The notes: generated by a model from the sequence alone, not told the origin. A stretch of DNA of 64,000 nt from Ferrimonas pelagia (GCF_039543565.1 NZ_BAABJZ010000003.1:140620-204619); one strand, 5' to 3'. Shown: positions 55,489-63,866, counted from the first letter of the stretch. Numbers and translations are program-made.

Positions 55489-56541
55489 TTAGAAATACAC
55501 TCTGGTGTAGGCGTAAGCGGCTTCAGGCGCTTCGCCAACCCGCCCTTCGAGGGAAAGAACAATATTGACCGCTGGCCAATAGGTCGCCCCCAAACTCCCC
55601 CAGGTACGCTCTTTGCCATACTCAGGTGGCAAGCCTTCGTAATCGTAATTCGGGCCTTCCACATCCCAGCTTTCATACTGCTCATGGTTGTACGACGCGA
55701 TCACCTGCCAAGCGCGACTGAACTCGTACTTCGCTTGTACGGTCACGCCCCAATTACGGAAGGTTTCATATTCCAGAAAGGTCTCACCCGCACGGCGGGT
55801 CGCCAGATCTTCATCCTCAACAAAACCGTTGAAACCCAGCATCAACTTGGGCATAACCTGCAGACGTGCGCCGACGCCCAGCAGGCGCTGCTCGCCATAC
55901 TTGCTGATCCCGTCAGAGCCACCTCGCCCTTCGGCACCGACAACAACAGAAAAGAAATCAGACATATAGCCGACATAACCATTGACGATGTCGCCCTGCG
56001 CGTCGCCATTCTTATGTTTGCCTTCGTAGGAGTAGGAAACGCCGTAGATCAGAGAATCAAGATCGGCACGGTACTTGATGGTGTTCTCCTGATCCCCCGC
56101 CTCGCCGGTCTCAACCGACTTGTTGAAGGTGAAGTCACCAAAGTGGTCATAATGATCAAAGGCAGTATCCGTCAGCCCCAGCTCGATCCAATGCTGGGGC
56201 GTAAACGCGTAGCCCACGTACATCTTGTCGATGTGCAGGCCAAATTCGCCACTGCCACCGAGCCAATTTTCGCGCTGATAATCGATCTCCAGCGAGTAAA
56301 GGAACTTACCCTGCTGTCCCAGAATACCGAGCGTGGCGTAACTGTCGTCGACATACCCCTTGGTGTCATAGAATTCGTTGAAGTTGTAGTCAGGATTGGT
56401 GGCGATATGCCCGCCAACGCCTACTTCACCAAACAGCTGGATATAATCGCCATTGTCGTTCTCCTGCAAAGTGACCGCCTGACACATCAAGGCGGGCAAT
56501 GCAGACGCTAAAGCGATAGCAATCGTTGTTTTTCTGAGCAT
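55489..56541 (-). CDS. Outer-membrane porin
   Basis: 350 residues from the ATG at 56541, giving a clear signal peptide (MLRKTTIAIALASALPALMC, cleavage after QA). The mature protein shows regular amphipathic strands (YIQLFGEVGVGGHI, FGLHIDKMYVGYAF, VNGYVGYMSDFFSVVVGAEG) and ends in TRVYF with terminal Phe, as in Gram-negative trimeric porins. It is the first gene of a set with two secreted nucleases, which suggests a channel for nucleotides, nucleosides or phosphate released from DNA. That role is inferred from neighbours only. Confidence 0.88.
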   Translation of the reverse strand: MLRKTTIAIALASALPALMCQAVTLQENDNGDYIQLFGEVGVGGHIATNPDYNFNEFYDTKGYVDDSYATLGILGQQGKFLYSLEIDYQRENWLGGSGEFGLHIDKMYVGYAFTPQHWIELGLTDTAFDHYDHFGDFTFNKSVETGEAGDQENTIKYRADLDSLIYGVSYSYEGKHKNGDAQGDIVNGYVGYMSDFFSVVVGAEGRGGSDGISKYGEQRLLGVGARLQVMPKLMLGFNGFVEDEDLATRRAGETFLEYETFRNWGVTVQAKYEFSRAWQVIASYNHEQYESWDVEGPNYDYEGLPPEYGKERTWGSLGATYWPAVNIVLSLEGRVGEAPEAAYAYTRVYF

Positions 56542-57117
56542 TGCTTCTATTTCCATATATGAAAAGACTGGCTGATAACGTCGATCCACAAATACACGGT
56601 CGACCGCTCTATAAGCATTTATTGCTCGCGAGCGATCCAAGCAAACATAAGCATTTAAAATGACCAGCCAATAAGCGCATCATAAAATGCACTCAAATGA
56701 CACGGTAAAAGCGGGATCGGTCTGAACTCTCCCCCTTTTGCCATTTAAAACTCCGTTCGCTGCCCTGTGAATAGAATTTGCAACAAACCCCCATCACAAC
56801 CGCTTTGAGATCTTGAATTACCAGACATAAAACCCCGGTAGAGCACGGCAACGGTACGTCACGAAACAGCAAATTGCCGAGACACAGATCATGAATTAGG
56901 TAACAACGCCGTTAATGGCCCGTCACCCAGCTGGTTAAACATGTAGATATGGCATTCACGGTGTGTTGTTGTGCATTTTCTTAACATGGGCAGCAATTGA
57001 GCTTAAAAAAAAACGCGTTACCATCCGGCCAAGCCTCACCATCCCACGAAAGTGAAAGCCGACAATGGCCATTGCCTTTACCCCCCTGACGGGCGACCTC
57101 AGAATCAGCCCCAAACA
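56542..57117. other. Intergenic region upstream of the porin operon
   Basis: About 575 bases (619 from gene to gene including the terminator to the right). The left end holds the repeats described above; the rest is A/T-richer than the genes and shows no supported frame. A clear Pho box was looked for and not found. Confidence 0.5.
56611..56657 (-). promoter_or_regulatory. Two 11-bp direct repeats upstream of the porin operon
   Basis: ATAAGCATTTA occurs at 56611-56621 and 56647-56657, 36 bases apart, 70-116 bases before the porin start. A 10-bp palindrome GCTCGCGAGC lies between them (about 56624-56633). The set could be activator or repressor sites. Confidence 0.4.
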
Positions 57118-57149
57118 GGAAAAGCCAGAGCATCCGCTCTGGCTTTTCC
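57118..57149 (-). terminator. Intrinsic terminator of the SDR-like gene
   Basis: A 14-bp stem GGAAAAGCCAGAGC/GCTCTGGCTTTTCC (57118-57131 and 57136-57149) with a four-base loop, 12 bases after the stop codon. Confidence 0.8.
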
Positions 57150-57160
57150 TTGCGTCCGGT

Positions 57161-57988
57161 TTACTGCCAGGGCAGCTCGCTGCGGCCCTGAACCAACTGC
57201 CCCTGCGGACTCGGGCTACCCACCGGCCGGGAAGCCAGCCAGAGCACGTCCTTCACGTCCACCGACGCTTTGCCCTCATGCAGATCCGGACAGACGGCGT
57301 TGATCAATATGTTTGAGTCCGGCCGCTCACGGGCTAGCCACTGAGCCGCGACACGGGTCAGCGCCACCCGCCCCACCTGCGAGGGGATCTGCAGCCAATC
57401 CGGCCAGCCCTCGGCTTTCGCCGTGCCCTGCTCCACCGCCTCCACGTAGTGCTGCATCACCGCATCAATGTCGGCAAACTGAGCCCCATCGGTATCAAAA
57501 CGGGCCTGCAACGGCTGAGCCAGCTGGCGCAAACAGCCCAGCGCACTGGCCACCATCACCACTCTGGCCTCAGCCAGCAGCACCGGCAACATGCTCTGCA
57601 ACAGCGCGGAAGCGGCGAGGTTATTGGTGCGAATAAACTCTCGCACCTGGCACTTATCACTGAGCGATTTATCCAGCGGCTGGGCTAAAGGGTTGATCAA
57701 CACACTCAGGCCGCCATGGCGGATCCTCAGCCGTTGCGCCAGATCGCCCACGGCGTCAGCGTCGCTGCGATCCAACACCTCAAACGCCAACTTGGGCGGT
57801 GCCGCGCCAGCTCGGATCTTACTGGTGCTGCCCAGCGCTTGGATCTGACGACACATTGCTTGACCAAACGCGGGATCCGGCACGACGAAATACAGCCGAT
57901 CCTGCGCCGCCAACTGCTGATATAACCCGACTAACACGGCCCGATCCCATTCCGTCTCAACCCCCATCACCAAAGCGACTTTCGACAT
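57161..57988 (-). CDS. SDR-fold protein lacking catalytic residues
   Basis: 275 residues with a GGGAGG ribosome site. The framework aligns by eye with carbonyl-reductase-1-type short-chain dehydrogenases: GGLSVLIN, RVVMVASALG, EGWPDWLQIPSQVG, ILINAVCP and a PQGQLV end. Key residues are changed. The cofactor loop, normally GxxxGIG, reads GVETEWD (9-15). NNAG reads NPLA (99-102). The Tyr and Lys of YxxxK are replaced by Gln200 and Gln204. An oxidoreductase reaction is therefore unlikely; a regulatory, scaffold or ligand-binding role is possible. The frame is intact and has normal gene signals, so it is not a pseudogene in the usual sense. It is a single gene. Confidence 0.8.
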   Translation of the reverse strand: MSKVALVMGVETEWDRAVLVGLYQQLAAQDRLYFVVPDPAFGQAMCRQIQALGSTSKIRAGAAPPKLAFEVLDRSDADAVGDLAQRLRIRHGGLSVLINPLAQPLDKSLSDKCQVREFIRTNNLAASALLQSMLPVLLAEARVVMVASALGCLRQLAQPLQARFDTDGAQFADIDAVMQHYVEAVEQGTAKAEGWPDWLQIPSQVGRVALTRVAAQWLARERPDSNILINAVCPDLHEGKASVDVKDVLWLASRPVGSPSPQGQLVQGRSELPWQ

Positions 57989-58253
57989 CTTGCCTCCCGT
58001 AGTCAGCTCCGCTCTCGATCCGCCCTACAGCAGCCCGGCGCAAACGCAGCCCGGCGGCCTCAGCCATGCTCAACAGTCCAAGTGTAGGAGCTGTCGGATC
58101 GGACGGGGATGATTGTGCTGTTGCACTTGACCGACAAGGATCGGCGCACATCAACCCAGCACGCAAACCAACACGTAAACCAACACGTAAACCAACACTG
58201 AAGGCAATACGCCAGCCCGTCGAGATCCGCAGGATCCCCAGCTAAGAGGCAAC
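57989..58253. other. Intergenic region with a short tandem repeat
   Basis: About 265 bases (322 from gene to gene including the terminator to the right) between the DUF2892 gene and the SDR-like gene. It holds a three-unit tandem repeat (58161-58196). Frames crossing it look random. Confidence 0.5.
58161..58196. repeat. Three tandem copies of a 12-bp unit
   Basis: ACGCAAACCAAC, ACGTAAACCAAC, ACGTAAACCAAC in direct succession, with a partial fourth copy. Probably a slippage repeat whose number may vary between strains. Confidence 0.85.
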
Positions 58254-58287
58254 AAAAAAGGCCAGTGGCAATTGCCACTGGCCTTTT
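58254..58287 (-). terminator. Intrinsic terminator of the MMPL operon
   Basis: A perfect 32-base palindrome (AAAAGGCCAGTGGCAA and its complement, 58256-58287) with U-tract in minus direction, 24 bases after the DUF2892 stop. Confidence 0.88.
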
Positions 58288-58310
58288 CGCCTTCGCGAAG
58301 CAACCGAGGG

Positions 58311-58565
58311 TTAGCTGCTTTGCTTTGCCAGTTCGCGCTCGGAGCGCATGCCCAATTTCCGCATCACCATGGTTGCCGGACAAAAGCCGGTGAACGCATT
58401 CTGAAACAGGTTGGCCCCGACAAAGACGGTCAGCCAGACAAAGCCCGGATGCACCCAGTAGGTCAGTGCCACGGATAGCAGCACCATAAAGCCCGCAAAG
58501 GCATACAGGGCCCGCTCCGTGGACCAACCGCTGGTATGGCGAATATCGCACTGCGTGTTGTTCAT
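58311..58565 (-). CDS. Small DUF2892-family membrane protein
   Basis: 84 residues from the ATG at 58565. Two membrane segments (ALYAFAGFMVLLSVALTYWV and FVWLTVFVGANLFQNAF) end in the family signature GFCPATMVMRKLGM with a conserved Cys. DUF2892 domains occur alone and at the end of rhodanese proteins such as YgaP; their function is not settled. It lies 37 bases after the barrel gene and before the operon terminator, so it is probably the last gene of the MMPL operon, but the link in function is unclear. Confidence 0.85.
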   Translation of the reverse strand: MNNTQCDIRHTSGWSTERALYAFAGFMVLLSVALTYWVHPGFVWLTVFVGANLFQNAFTGFCPATMVMRKLGMRSERELAKQSS

Positions 58566-58602
58566 AGTCTCTACCTCATCCAAAAGAATAGTGTGTGTCC
58601 GT

Positions 58603-59922
58603 TCAATAGCGGGATCTCAGTCGTAACCAAGCGTTGCTGTTGTCCGCCAACTGACCAAAGAAGGTGTGGTCCTCCTCACCCCCCATCAGATTGAATCCAC
58701 CGCTGAACTCCCACTGATCGTCCAGCCGATAGCTGACTTTGGGCCGCAGATAGAAGTCATCGTCGGTCGGGCTGTAAAAGGCAAACAGCGACAACGTCAG
58801 TTTGTCCTGCCACAAGCGTTGATCCAGCCGCAGCGTCATTAGATGGCGCTCAGATCCCGCCGCGAACTCCGGGTAAGGCTGACCGGCCAACCAACGCGAA
58901 TAGTCTTGCAGATCTTCAAACTGGTACTGCAGCCCCAGCGTCAGATTGGCGATCAGCTCCTGCTGATAGCCCACCAGCAGCATCACTTTATCCGCCGGTG
59001 TGAACGCCAACTCACCGCCGGCACTTTGTTGGTCGTGCAGCGCGGCTTCCAGATTGAACAAGCCCGGCCCCAGCGGCAGCAACGCGCTGGCGCCGTAGGT
59101 GTTGAGCCGGCTAAAGCGCGGCTGGCCCTGGCTGTCCGCCGCTTCGGGCTGGCCGGTATAACCCCAGTAGCCGTACAGGGCCCACTCGACGCTGCCCAGG
59201 TTGCCAAATAGGCGGGCAGCGAGTGCATCATCACTGGGCTCATCGAGCGAAAAGCCCGGCGCCACTGGGCCACCCACGGCCGGATTGAAGAAACTGAACC
59301 GCTCACCATTGAGGTAGTTGTCACTCTCAAACCGCGGGATCCAGACCAGATCTAGGCTGGCTTTCTCGCCAAAATAGCTGGCCTTGATGGCGTTGGTTGG
59401 CGCTTTTAAGTACTCATCATCCAATCCTGAGAAGAACGCCTGCCAATCCTTGGGGAACAGATCATTGAGAAACAGGAAGTCGCCGGTGCCCCAGGTCAGC
59501 ACCTGGCGGCCCAGTTTGAAGTCCACCGGGCCCGCCGCGAAACTCAGCGTTAGCTCCCGAACATCCAGCTGCCAACCTTCGACCACGTCGTCGTAGCGCA
59601 CATCGGTGCGCAGATCTGCCCGCCAGCGCTCACTGACGTAACCGGTTTCCACTCGGCCCCGGGCTTCGCCCAGCGTCGCCCTATCCAGCCCCGCCGCATC
59701 CGTTTGCAAGCGGCCGCCGGCGCCCAGCTCGATAAAGCCCGAGACCGGTTGCCAAGGGGAACGCGCTTCTTCGCTCCACGCATCCCCCCAGTCGTCATCG
59801 CCCCAATCCTCCTCACCCCAGACGTCATCCGTCGCAAGGGCGAACGCGCTCAGGCTCAACAGGCTCAAGGCCAAAAGGCGCTTAAACAGGCTGGAACTCC
59901 CTTTTAAAAACAACGCTTTCAT
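58603..59922 (-). CDS. Predicted outer-membrane barrel (DUF1302-like) of an MMPL system
   Basis: 439 residues from the ATG at 59922 (AGG eight bases upstream). A signal peptide ends near ALA/TD. The mature protein opens with a very acidic, Trp-Gly-rich stretch of about 25 residues (VWGEEDWGDDDWGDAW). Then come barrel-type strands: VDFKLGRQVLTWGTGDFLFLND is the pattern of DUF1302-like outer-membrane proteins. It closes with NAWLRLRSRY. It follows a LolA-like protein and an MMPL transporter, so the three probably move lipid or lipoprotein to the outer membrane. Cargo is unknown. Confidence 0.82.
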   Translation of the reverse strand: MKALFLKGSSSLFKRLLALSLLSLSAFALATDDVWGEEDWGDDDWGDAWSEEARSPWQPVSGFIELGAGGRLQTDAAGLDRATLGEARGRVETGYVSERWRADLRTDVRYDDVVEGWQLDVRELTLSFAAGPVDFKLGRQVLTWGTGDFLFLNDLFPKDWQAFFSGLDDEYLKAPTNAIKASYFGEKASLDLVWIPRFESDNYLNGERFSFFNPAVGGPVAPGFSLDEPSDDALAARLFGNLGSVEWALYGYWGYTGQPEAADSQGQPRFSRLNTYGASALLPLGPGLFNLEAALHDQQSAGGELAFTPADKVMLLVGYQQELIANLTLGLQYQFEDLQDYSRWLAGQPYPEFAAGSERHLMTLRLDQRLWQDKLTLSLFAFYSPTDDDFYLRPKVSYRLDDQWEFSGGFNLMGGEEDHTFFGQLADNSNAWLRLRSRY

Positions 59923-59932
59923 CACCACCGCC

Positions 59933-60763
59933 TTACTTCAAATACGCGCTGGGGGGCGTGCGCATGCTGCGCTCACCAAACAGATCCGCCGGCAGGCCAA
60001 TGTCGTACTGCACCCCGCGAAACTCCATCAGGGTGTAACCGCCACTGCGCAGATCCTCGACCTTGGAGCGCAGCACAGTAGGGCAACCATCGATGGTCTC
60101 GATCTTGGCGCTGCTCACCCGGCGATAGACTTCGCCCTTGTCATCCAGATACTCCACCTTGCGGGGCAGGAAGTCGGTTTTGTCGATCCACAGCTGGTAA
60201 CGGGCAAACTCCACCGAGCCGGGATCCTTCGGCGTCGCTTCCAACCGGTACAGATCGCCCTCATCGCTTTGCAGCACATAGTCATCGTCCGCCGGGTTGC
60301 GCCCGGACACGTCCTCATAGAAGAAGTGACTGCCCACAAAAGAGGTGCGCTTATCGCCCGCGCTGATCCGGCGCAGCAGATCCAACCCCGGCAGATAGAG
60401 CCAGCGGTCGTCATCGCCCACCACCTTCTTCTCGACCCGGAACACGGTGCCGCGCACATCCGATGGGCGGGCGAAGAACACCAGCATCTGCTGATCCCCT
60501 CCCGCTTCCACCGTGCGGCGCAAGATAGTGAACTGGCGGGTCTGCTCGCGGCCCTGACCATCCACAATCTTCATTCGCGCCTGGGAGCGCCCATCCTGAC
60601 CCGGGTAAAACGCCGCCAGGTTGGCCCGCTCGACAATCGCATCAGCACTCAAGGCATCAGCGCTCAGCTCTTGAGCTTGTGCAGGCCCGCCGAGCAGTAA
60701 TGCCGAGATCAGTGGCATTGCCAAGACATTGGCTTGGATCCCTTTCCATAATTGTGTACGCAT
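59933..60763 (-). CDS. LolA-like outer-membrane lipoprotein-sorting family protein
   Basis: 276 residues with a signal peptide (cleavage near AQA/QE, about residue 31). Segments such as RQFTILRRTVEAGGDQQMLVFF, DDRWLYLPGLDLLRRI, SFVGSHFFYEDVSGR and YQLWIDKTDFLPRKVEYLD are characteristic of the LolA/LolB-fold family often annotated as outer-membrane lipoprotein-sorting protein and found next to MMPL transporters. It should shuttle a hydrophobic cargo through the periplasm. It starts 12 bases after the MMPL gene and ends ten bases before the barrel gene. Confidence 0.88.
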   Translation of the reverse strand: MRTQLWKGIQANVLAMPLISALLLGGPAQAQELSADALSADAIVERANLAAFYPGQDGRSQARMKIVDGQGREQTRQFTILRRTVEAGGDQQMLVFFARPSDVRGTVFRVEKKVVGDDDRWLYLPGLDLLRRISAGDKRTSFVGSHFFYEDVSGRNPADDDYVLQSDEGDLYRLEATPKDPGSVEFARYQLWIDKTDFLPRKVEYLDDKGEVYRRVSSAKIETIDGCPTVLRSKVEDLRSGGYTLMEFRGVQYDIGLPADLFGERSMRTPPSAYLK

Positions 60764-60775
60764 GATCGTCTCCCT

Positions 60776-63328
60776 CTACTTCAATTCGGGCAGCGCCCAG
60801 CGGGCGGCTAACTTCAGCACCGCGGGCAGTAATAACAGAGTCACAGTGGCCGACACCGCCATGATGGACGCCATCAGCACCCCCACCGTGATGTAAGGCA
60901 CCAGCGGCGCCAGCAACAAGGGGGTGAAGCCCAGTGCCACCACAATGGCGTTACGGCTGATGGCCCGAGCGGGCTCCTCAAACATCAGTGCCAACGTTTC
61001 GCTCACCCGGCCGGTTTGCTGATGCAAAGCACGGGTGCGCTCCAAAAAGTGGATGGCAAAGTCCACCGACAAACCCAACGCCAACGCCGATAGCACGGCA
61101 ATGGGCATGTCGTAATCCTTACCCAGCCAACCCACCAGGCCGTAAATAAAGGCGATGGTCAGCGACAGCGGCAGCATCGCCAGCGCGCCATACAGCGGCG
61201 AGCGGAACAGCAGCGTCATCATTACGAACACGATAACAAACGCCGAAAGCAGACTCTCCATCATGCCGCTGACCATGGCGTCCTGCCAGATCACATTGAT
61301 GTACGCCTTGCCCGCCCAGTTGACCTCAAGACCTTCTGGCAGCGGATGGGCCTCGATGTAGTCGGCCACCCGCTCAATCACTCGGTTCATGTGTTGATTG
61401 TCACCGGAGGTGAGCTGCAACCAGATCAGCCCTTGGCGGTGATCCTGAGTCACGAAGTGCCACAGATCCTGCGGTCGGTGGGACGATTGGAACTGCAGCA
61501 GCGCCTGTGCCACCCCGGCCGCACTGTCCGGCAGCGCAAAATCCGCGTCATCACCGGAGCGCAGCTCGCGGTTCACCGTCTTAACGATGTCGGTCAGCGC
61601 ATTGGATTTTCCCACCAGACTGCTTTGCTCAAGATCCCCCTGCAGCGCCGCCATCCAGTGCAACACCTCGGGCTGAAGGAATCGACGGCTCTGCTGGGCC
61701 ACCGCTTCCAGCTCGGCCATGGCGCTATCGATGGCGTCCAGTTGGCTGTCGCTGTGGGCTTCAAAGGCGGCATCATCGAGCCGGTTGATCAGCGCACTGA
61801 GCTGTTGCGGATCCCCCGCCAACGCCTGCACCAACATCGGCTGCGCCTGCGCATCGCCGGGCAATGCCGCCGCCACCCGCTGATCCAAACGCGCTGCCGT
61901 GTCGTCATCAGCCAAGGCACGGCTGTCGCTGAGCACCAACCAGGCATCATACGTACCGGCAAAATGGTCGTTGAGCACATCGTCCGCAACCCGCACTTGG
62001 TGATCCGACTTGAACCAGCGCACCGGATTGTCGTTGATCTGGATCTTGCCGATCCCCACCGCACTGAACGCCAAGATGATCAGCGCGACCGCCACGATAG
62101 GCTTGGCGGCGCGCACGCTCACCCGCCCCAGTCGGGGCAAGGCCCGGCCCAGACGGCTGGAGCTGTGTTGATCCTCCGCCGCGCCATGCAGCTTGGCCTG
62201 CATCGCATCCAGCGTCGCCGGGGCCATCCGCACCACATAGGCGGGCACCAGCAATACGCTGATCAAGAACGCCAGCAGGATCCCGCTGCCGACGAAGGCA
62301 CCGAAGATCTGCACCGGTGGAATGGGCGTCAGCATCAGCGAGTAGAAACCCACCGCCGAGGTGATGGAGGTAAACAGCATTGGATTGAACAGATCCGCCA
62401 TCACGTCGCGGATCACCGCGCGGGCGTCATCGCCCTTGCGATAGCGATCGGTGAAGTCGCTCATGATGTGGACGCTGTCCACCACCGCGATGGGCATCAG
62501 GAAGATGGCGATCATCGACGACATGATGTGCACCGTGTAGCCCATACCAATCAAGCTGCCCATGGTGATGATCACCGTCGCCATCGCCACCAGCATCGGC
62601 GCCACCACCAGTGGCACGCTGCGAAAGAAAAACAGCATCAGCGCGAAGATCATCACCCCCGCCAGCGGCGCCGAGATCGCCATCTGAATGAACATCTCAT
62701 GGCCAAACTGGTTCTCCGCCACCGGCAATCCGGTGACGTAATAGGTGTCGTCACTGTCCAACTGCGCCGTCATAGCGCGGATCTGCTCTGCCACCGCATA
62801 ACTGTCGTCTTTGCTGTGCAGCGGCACGTAAATGGCTGCCGCCAAACCGTCGCCGGACACCACCGTATTGTTGAGCAGGGGCAACCGAGACACCGCCTGA
62901 CCGATGGCGCTGGCTTGATCCTGGCTCTGTGGCGCGGCCTTCATCAGGTACTCAAATCGGATGGTGCCCGGCGCTTCCTGGGTAATGTTGTCCGAGGTCG
63001 ACAGCGCCAAGATATCGGTGGCCACCACCGCATCCAACTGCAGAATTTGTTCGGTCAGCTGGTGCATCGCCGCCAGCGAGCGCGGCGTGAAGATCCCCGC
63101 CTCCCCCGTACTCACCGCGCCGACCACGATGTTGTCGTACAGCGAGAAATCCCGTTTCACCTGATGGTGGAACAGCCGTGCAGGATCCTCCGCCGGCAAC
63201 ATGTTTTCCGGATCGGTATCGATGTGAATGTTGGGGATCAAGGCGGCGGTCGCCAGCACCAGTAACAGCACCAAAGCGTACACGCGCCTTGGATAATGGG
63301 TTGCAAAATCAATCAACCAACGCTTCAT
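60776..63328 (-). CDS. MMPL/RND-family transporter
   Basis: 850 residues with GGAG six bases before the ATG. Topology is that of the family: one membrane segment at the N-terminus (VYALVLLLVLATAALIP), a periplasmic domain, five or so segments (about 210-400), then the same pattern again in the second half. The second half ends with LSALALGLSVDFAIHFLERTR and a hydrophobic block, LLLLPAVLKLAARW. Such transporters extract lipids or hopanoid-like molecules from the inner membrane. It is the first gene of the four-gene unit. A promoter with a TetR-like palindrome in the spacer lies just upstream. Confidence 0.92.
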   Translation of the reverse strand: MKRWLIDFATHYPRRVYALVLLLVLATAALIPNIHIDTDPENMLPAEDPARLFHHQVKRDFSLYDNIVVGAVSTGEAGIFTPRSLAAMHQLTEQILQLDAVVATDILALSTSDNITQEAPGTIRFEYLMKAAPQSQDQASAIGQAVSRLPLLNNTVVSGDGLAAAIYVPLHSKDDSYAVAEQIRAMTAQLDSDDTYYVTGLPVAENQFGHEMFIQMAISAPLAGVMIFALMLFFFRSVPLVVAPMLVAMATVIITMGSLIGMGYTVHIMSSMIAIFLMPIAVVDSVHIMSDFTDRYRKGDDARAVIRDVMADLFNPMLFTSITSAVGFYSLMLTPIPPVQIFGAFVGSGILLAFLISVLLVPAYVVRMAPATLDAMQAKLHGAAEDQHSSSRLGRALPRLGRVSVRAAKPIVAVALIILAFSAVGIGKIQINDNPVRWFKSDHQVRVADDVLNDHFAGTYDAWLVLSDSRALADDDTAARLDQRVAAALPGDAQAQPMLVQALAGDPQQLSALINRLDDAAFEAHSDSQLDAIDSAMAELEAVAQQSRRFLQPEVLHWMAALQGDLEQSSLVGKSNALTDIVKTVNRELRSGDDADFALPDSAAGVAQALLQFQSSHRPQDLWHFVTQDHRQGLIWLQLTSGDNQHMNRVIERVADYIEAHPLPEGLEVNWAGKAYINVIWQDAMVSGMMESLLSAFVIVFVMMTLLFRSPLYGALAMLPLSLTIAFIYGLVGWLGKDYDMPIAVLSALALGLSVDFAIHFLERTRALHQQTGRVSETLALMFEEPARAISRNAIVVALGFTPLLLAPLVPYITVGVLMASIMAVSATVTLLLLPAVLKLAARWALPELK

Positions 63329-63385
63329 GGAAACTCCATATTGATTTACTCAGCAAGGGTTGTCCTTACCACTTTAGATAAACCT

Positions 63386-63415
63386 AATATAATGCATTAG
63401 CAAAATCTAATGCAA
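63386..63415 (-). promoter_or_regulatory. Predicted promoter of the MMPL operon
   Basis: In minus direction TTGCAT (-35, 63415-63410), an 18-base spacer and TATATT (-10, 63391-63386), about 58 bases before the MMPL start codon. Confidence 0.6.
63393..63414. promoter_or_regulatory. TetR-like operator inside the MMPL promoter
   Basis: TGCATTAG-CAAAAT-CTAATGCA is a perfect 8+6+8 inverted repeat lying almost exactly in the promoter spacer. A repressor bound here would block transcription. No regulator gene is in the window. Confidence 0.65.
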
Positions 63416-63523
63416 GCTTTTCTGGCTGACCCCATAATCAAGTGGTGCACTAGGATCCTAGACCCACTAGGCTGCCTTCGCGGCATCCGCACTGGCACCC
63501 GCACTAGCACCGACAGATCAGCG

Positions 63524-63561
63524 ACACAAAAAAAGCCAGTCCGGAAACCTGACTGGCTTTT
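63524..63561 (-). terminator. Orphan intrinsic terminator
   Basis: An 11-bp stem AAAAGCCAGTC/GACTGGCTTTT (63531-63541 and 63551-63561); minus-direction transcripts end in at least seven U. It may end a minus-strand transcript entering from the right. Confidence 0.7.
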
Positions 63562-63625
63562 AAACCCCGCGCTCCAGCTCGGGCTAGGCTGGCACACAGA
63601 AGGGATCCCCTTGCATTGGTTTTTT

Positions 63626-63690
63626 GTAGGGTCGGTTAGCCACGCAGCGGCGTAACCGACCGGATTTATCAAATGGGATCGCTGCCTAGC
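63626..63690. repeat. Extragenic palindromic repeat, copy 1
   Basis: Begins GTAGGGTCGGTTAGCC and contains GGTCGGTTA/TAACCGACC arms (63630-63638 and 63653-63661). It continues with AAATGGGATCGC and CTAGCGAA. About 65 bases, closely matched by copy 2 at 63799. Confidence 0.8.
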
Positions 63691-63798
63691 GAAATCCTCA
63701 ATCTAGGCAGAGGTAATGGTGCCTTACGCTGCGCTAAGCCCCCCTACGTCGGGGGCTGGCGTCGCCTCATAAAGGCCTAGTCTCAAATGTCGCGCTTC

Positions 63799-63866
63799 GT
63801 AGGGTCGGTTAGCCGCGCAGCGGCGTAACCTACCGGCCTCGCCAAATGGGATCGCCGGCTAGCGAA
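63799..63866. repeat. Extragenic palindromic repeat, copy 2
   Basis: Direct copy of the 63626 element with a few changes (TAACCTACC instead of TAACCGACC, GCCAAATGGGATCGCCGGCTAG). Such elements are usually scattered between genes in many copies per genome. Confidence 0.8.

Noticed and set aside
56700..56730. Possible Pho box upstream of the porin-nuclease operon
   Set aside because: On the minus strand GTGTCAT fits one half-site, but the second half matches poorly at the required spacing.
58060..58551. 163-codon minus-strand frame with CWFT repeats
   Set aside because: It overlaps the DUF2892 gene out of frame, and the repeat is only the translation of a 12-bp tandem DNA repeat.
61346..63265. 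639-codon plus-strand frame opposite the MMPL gene
   Set aside because: His/Arg/Gln-rich antisense product without membrane segments or motifs; the MMPL gene explains the region.
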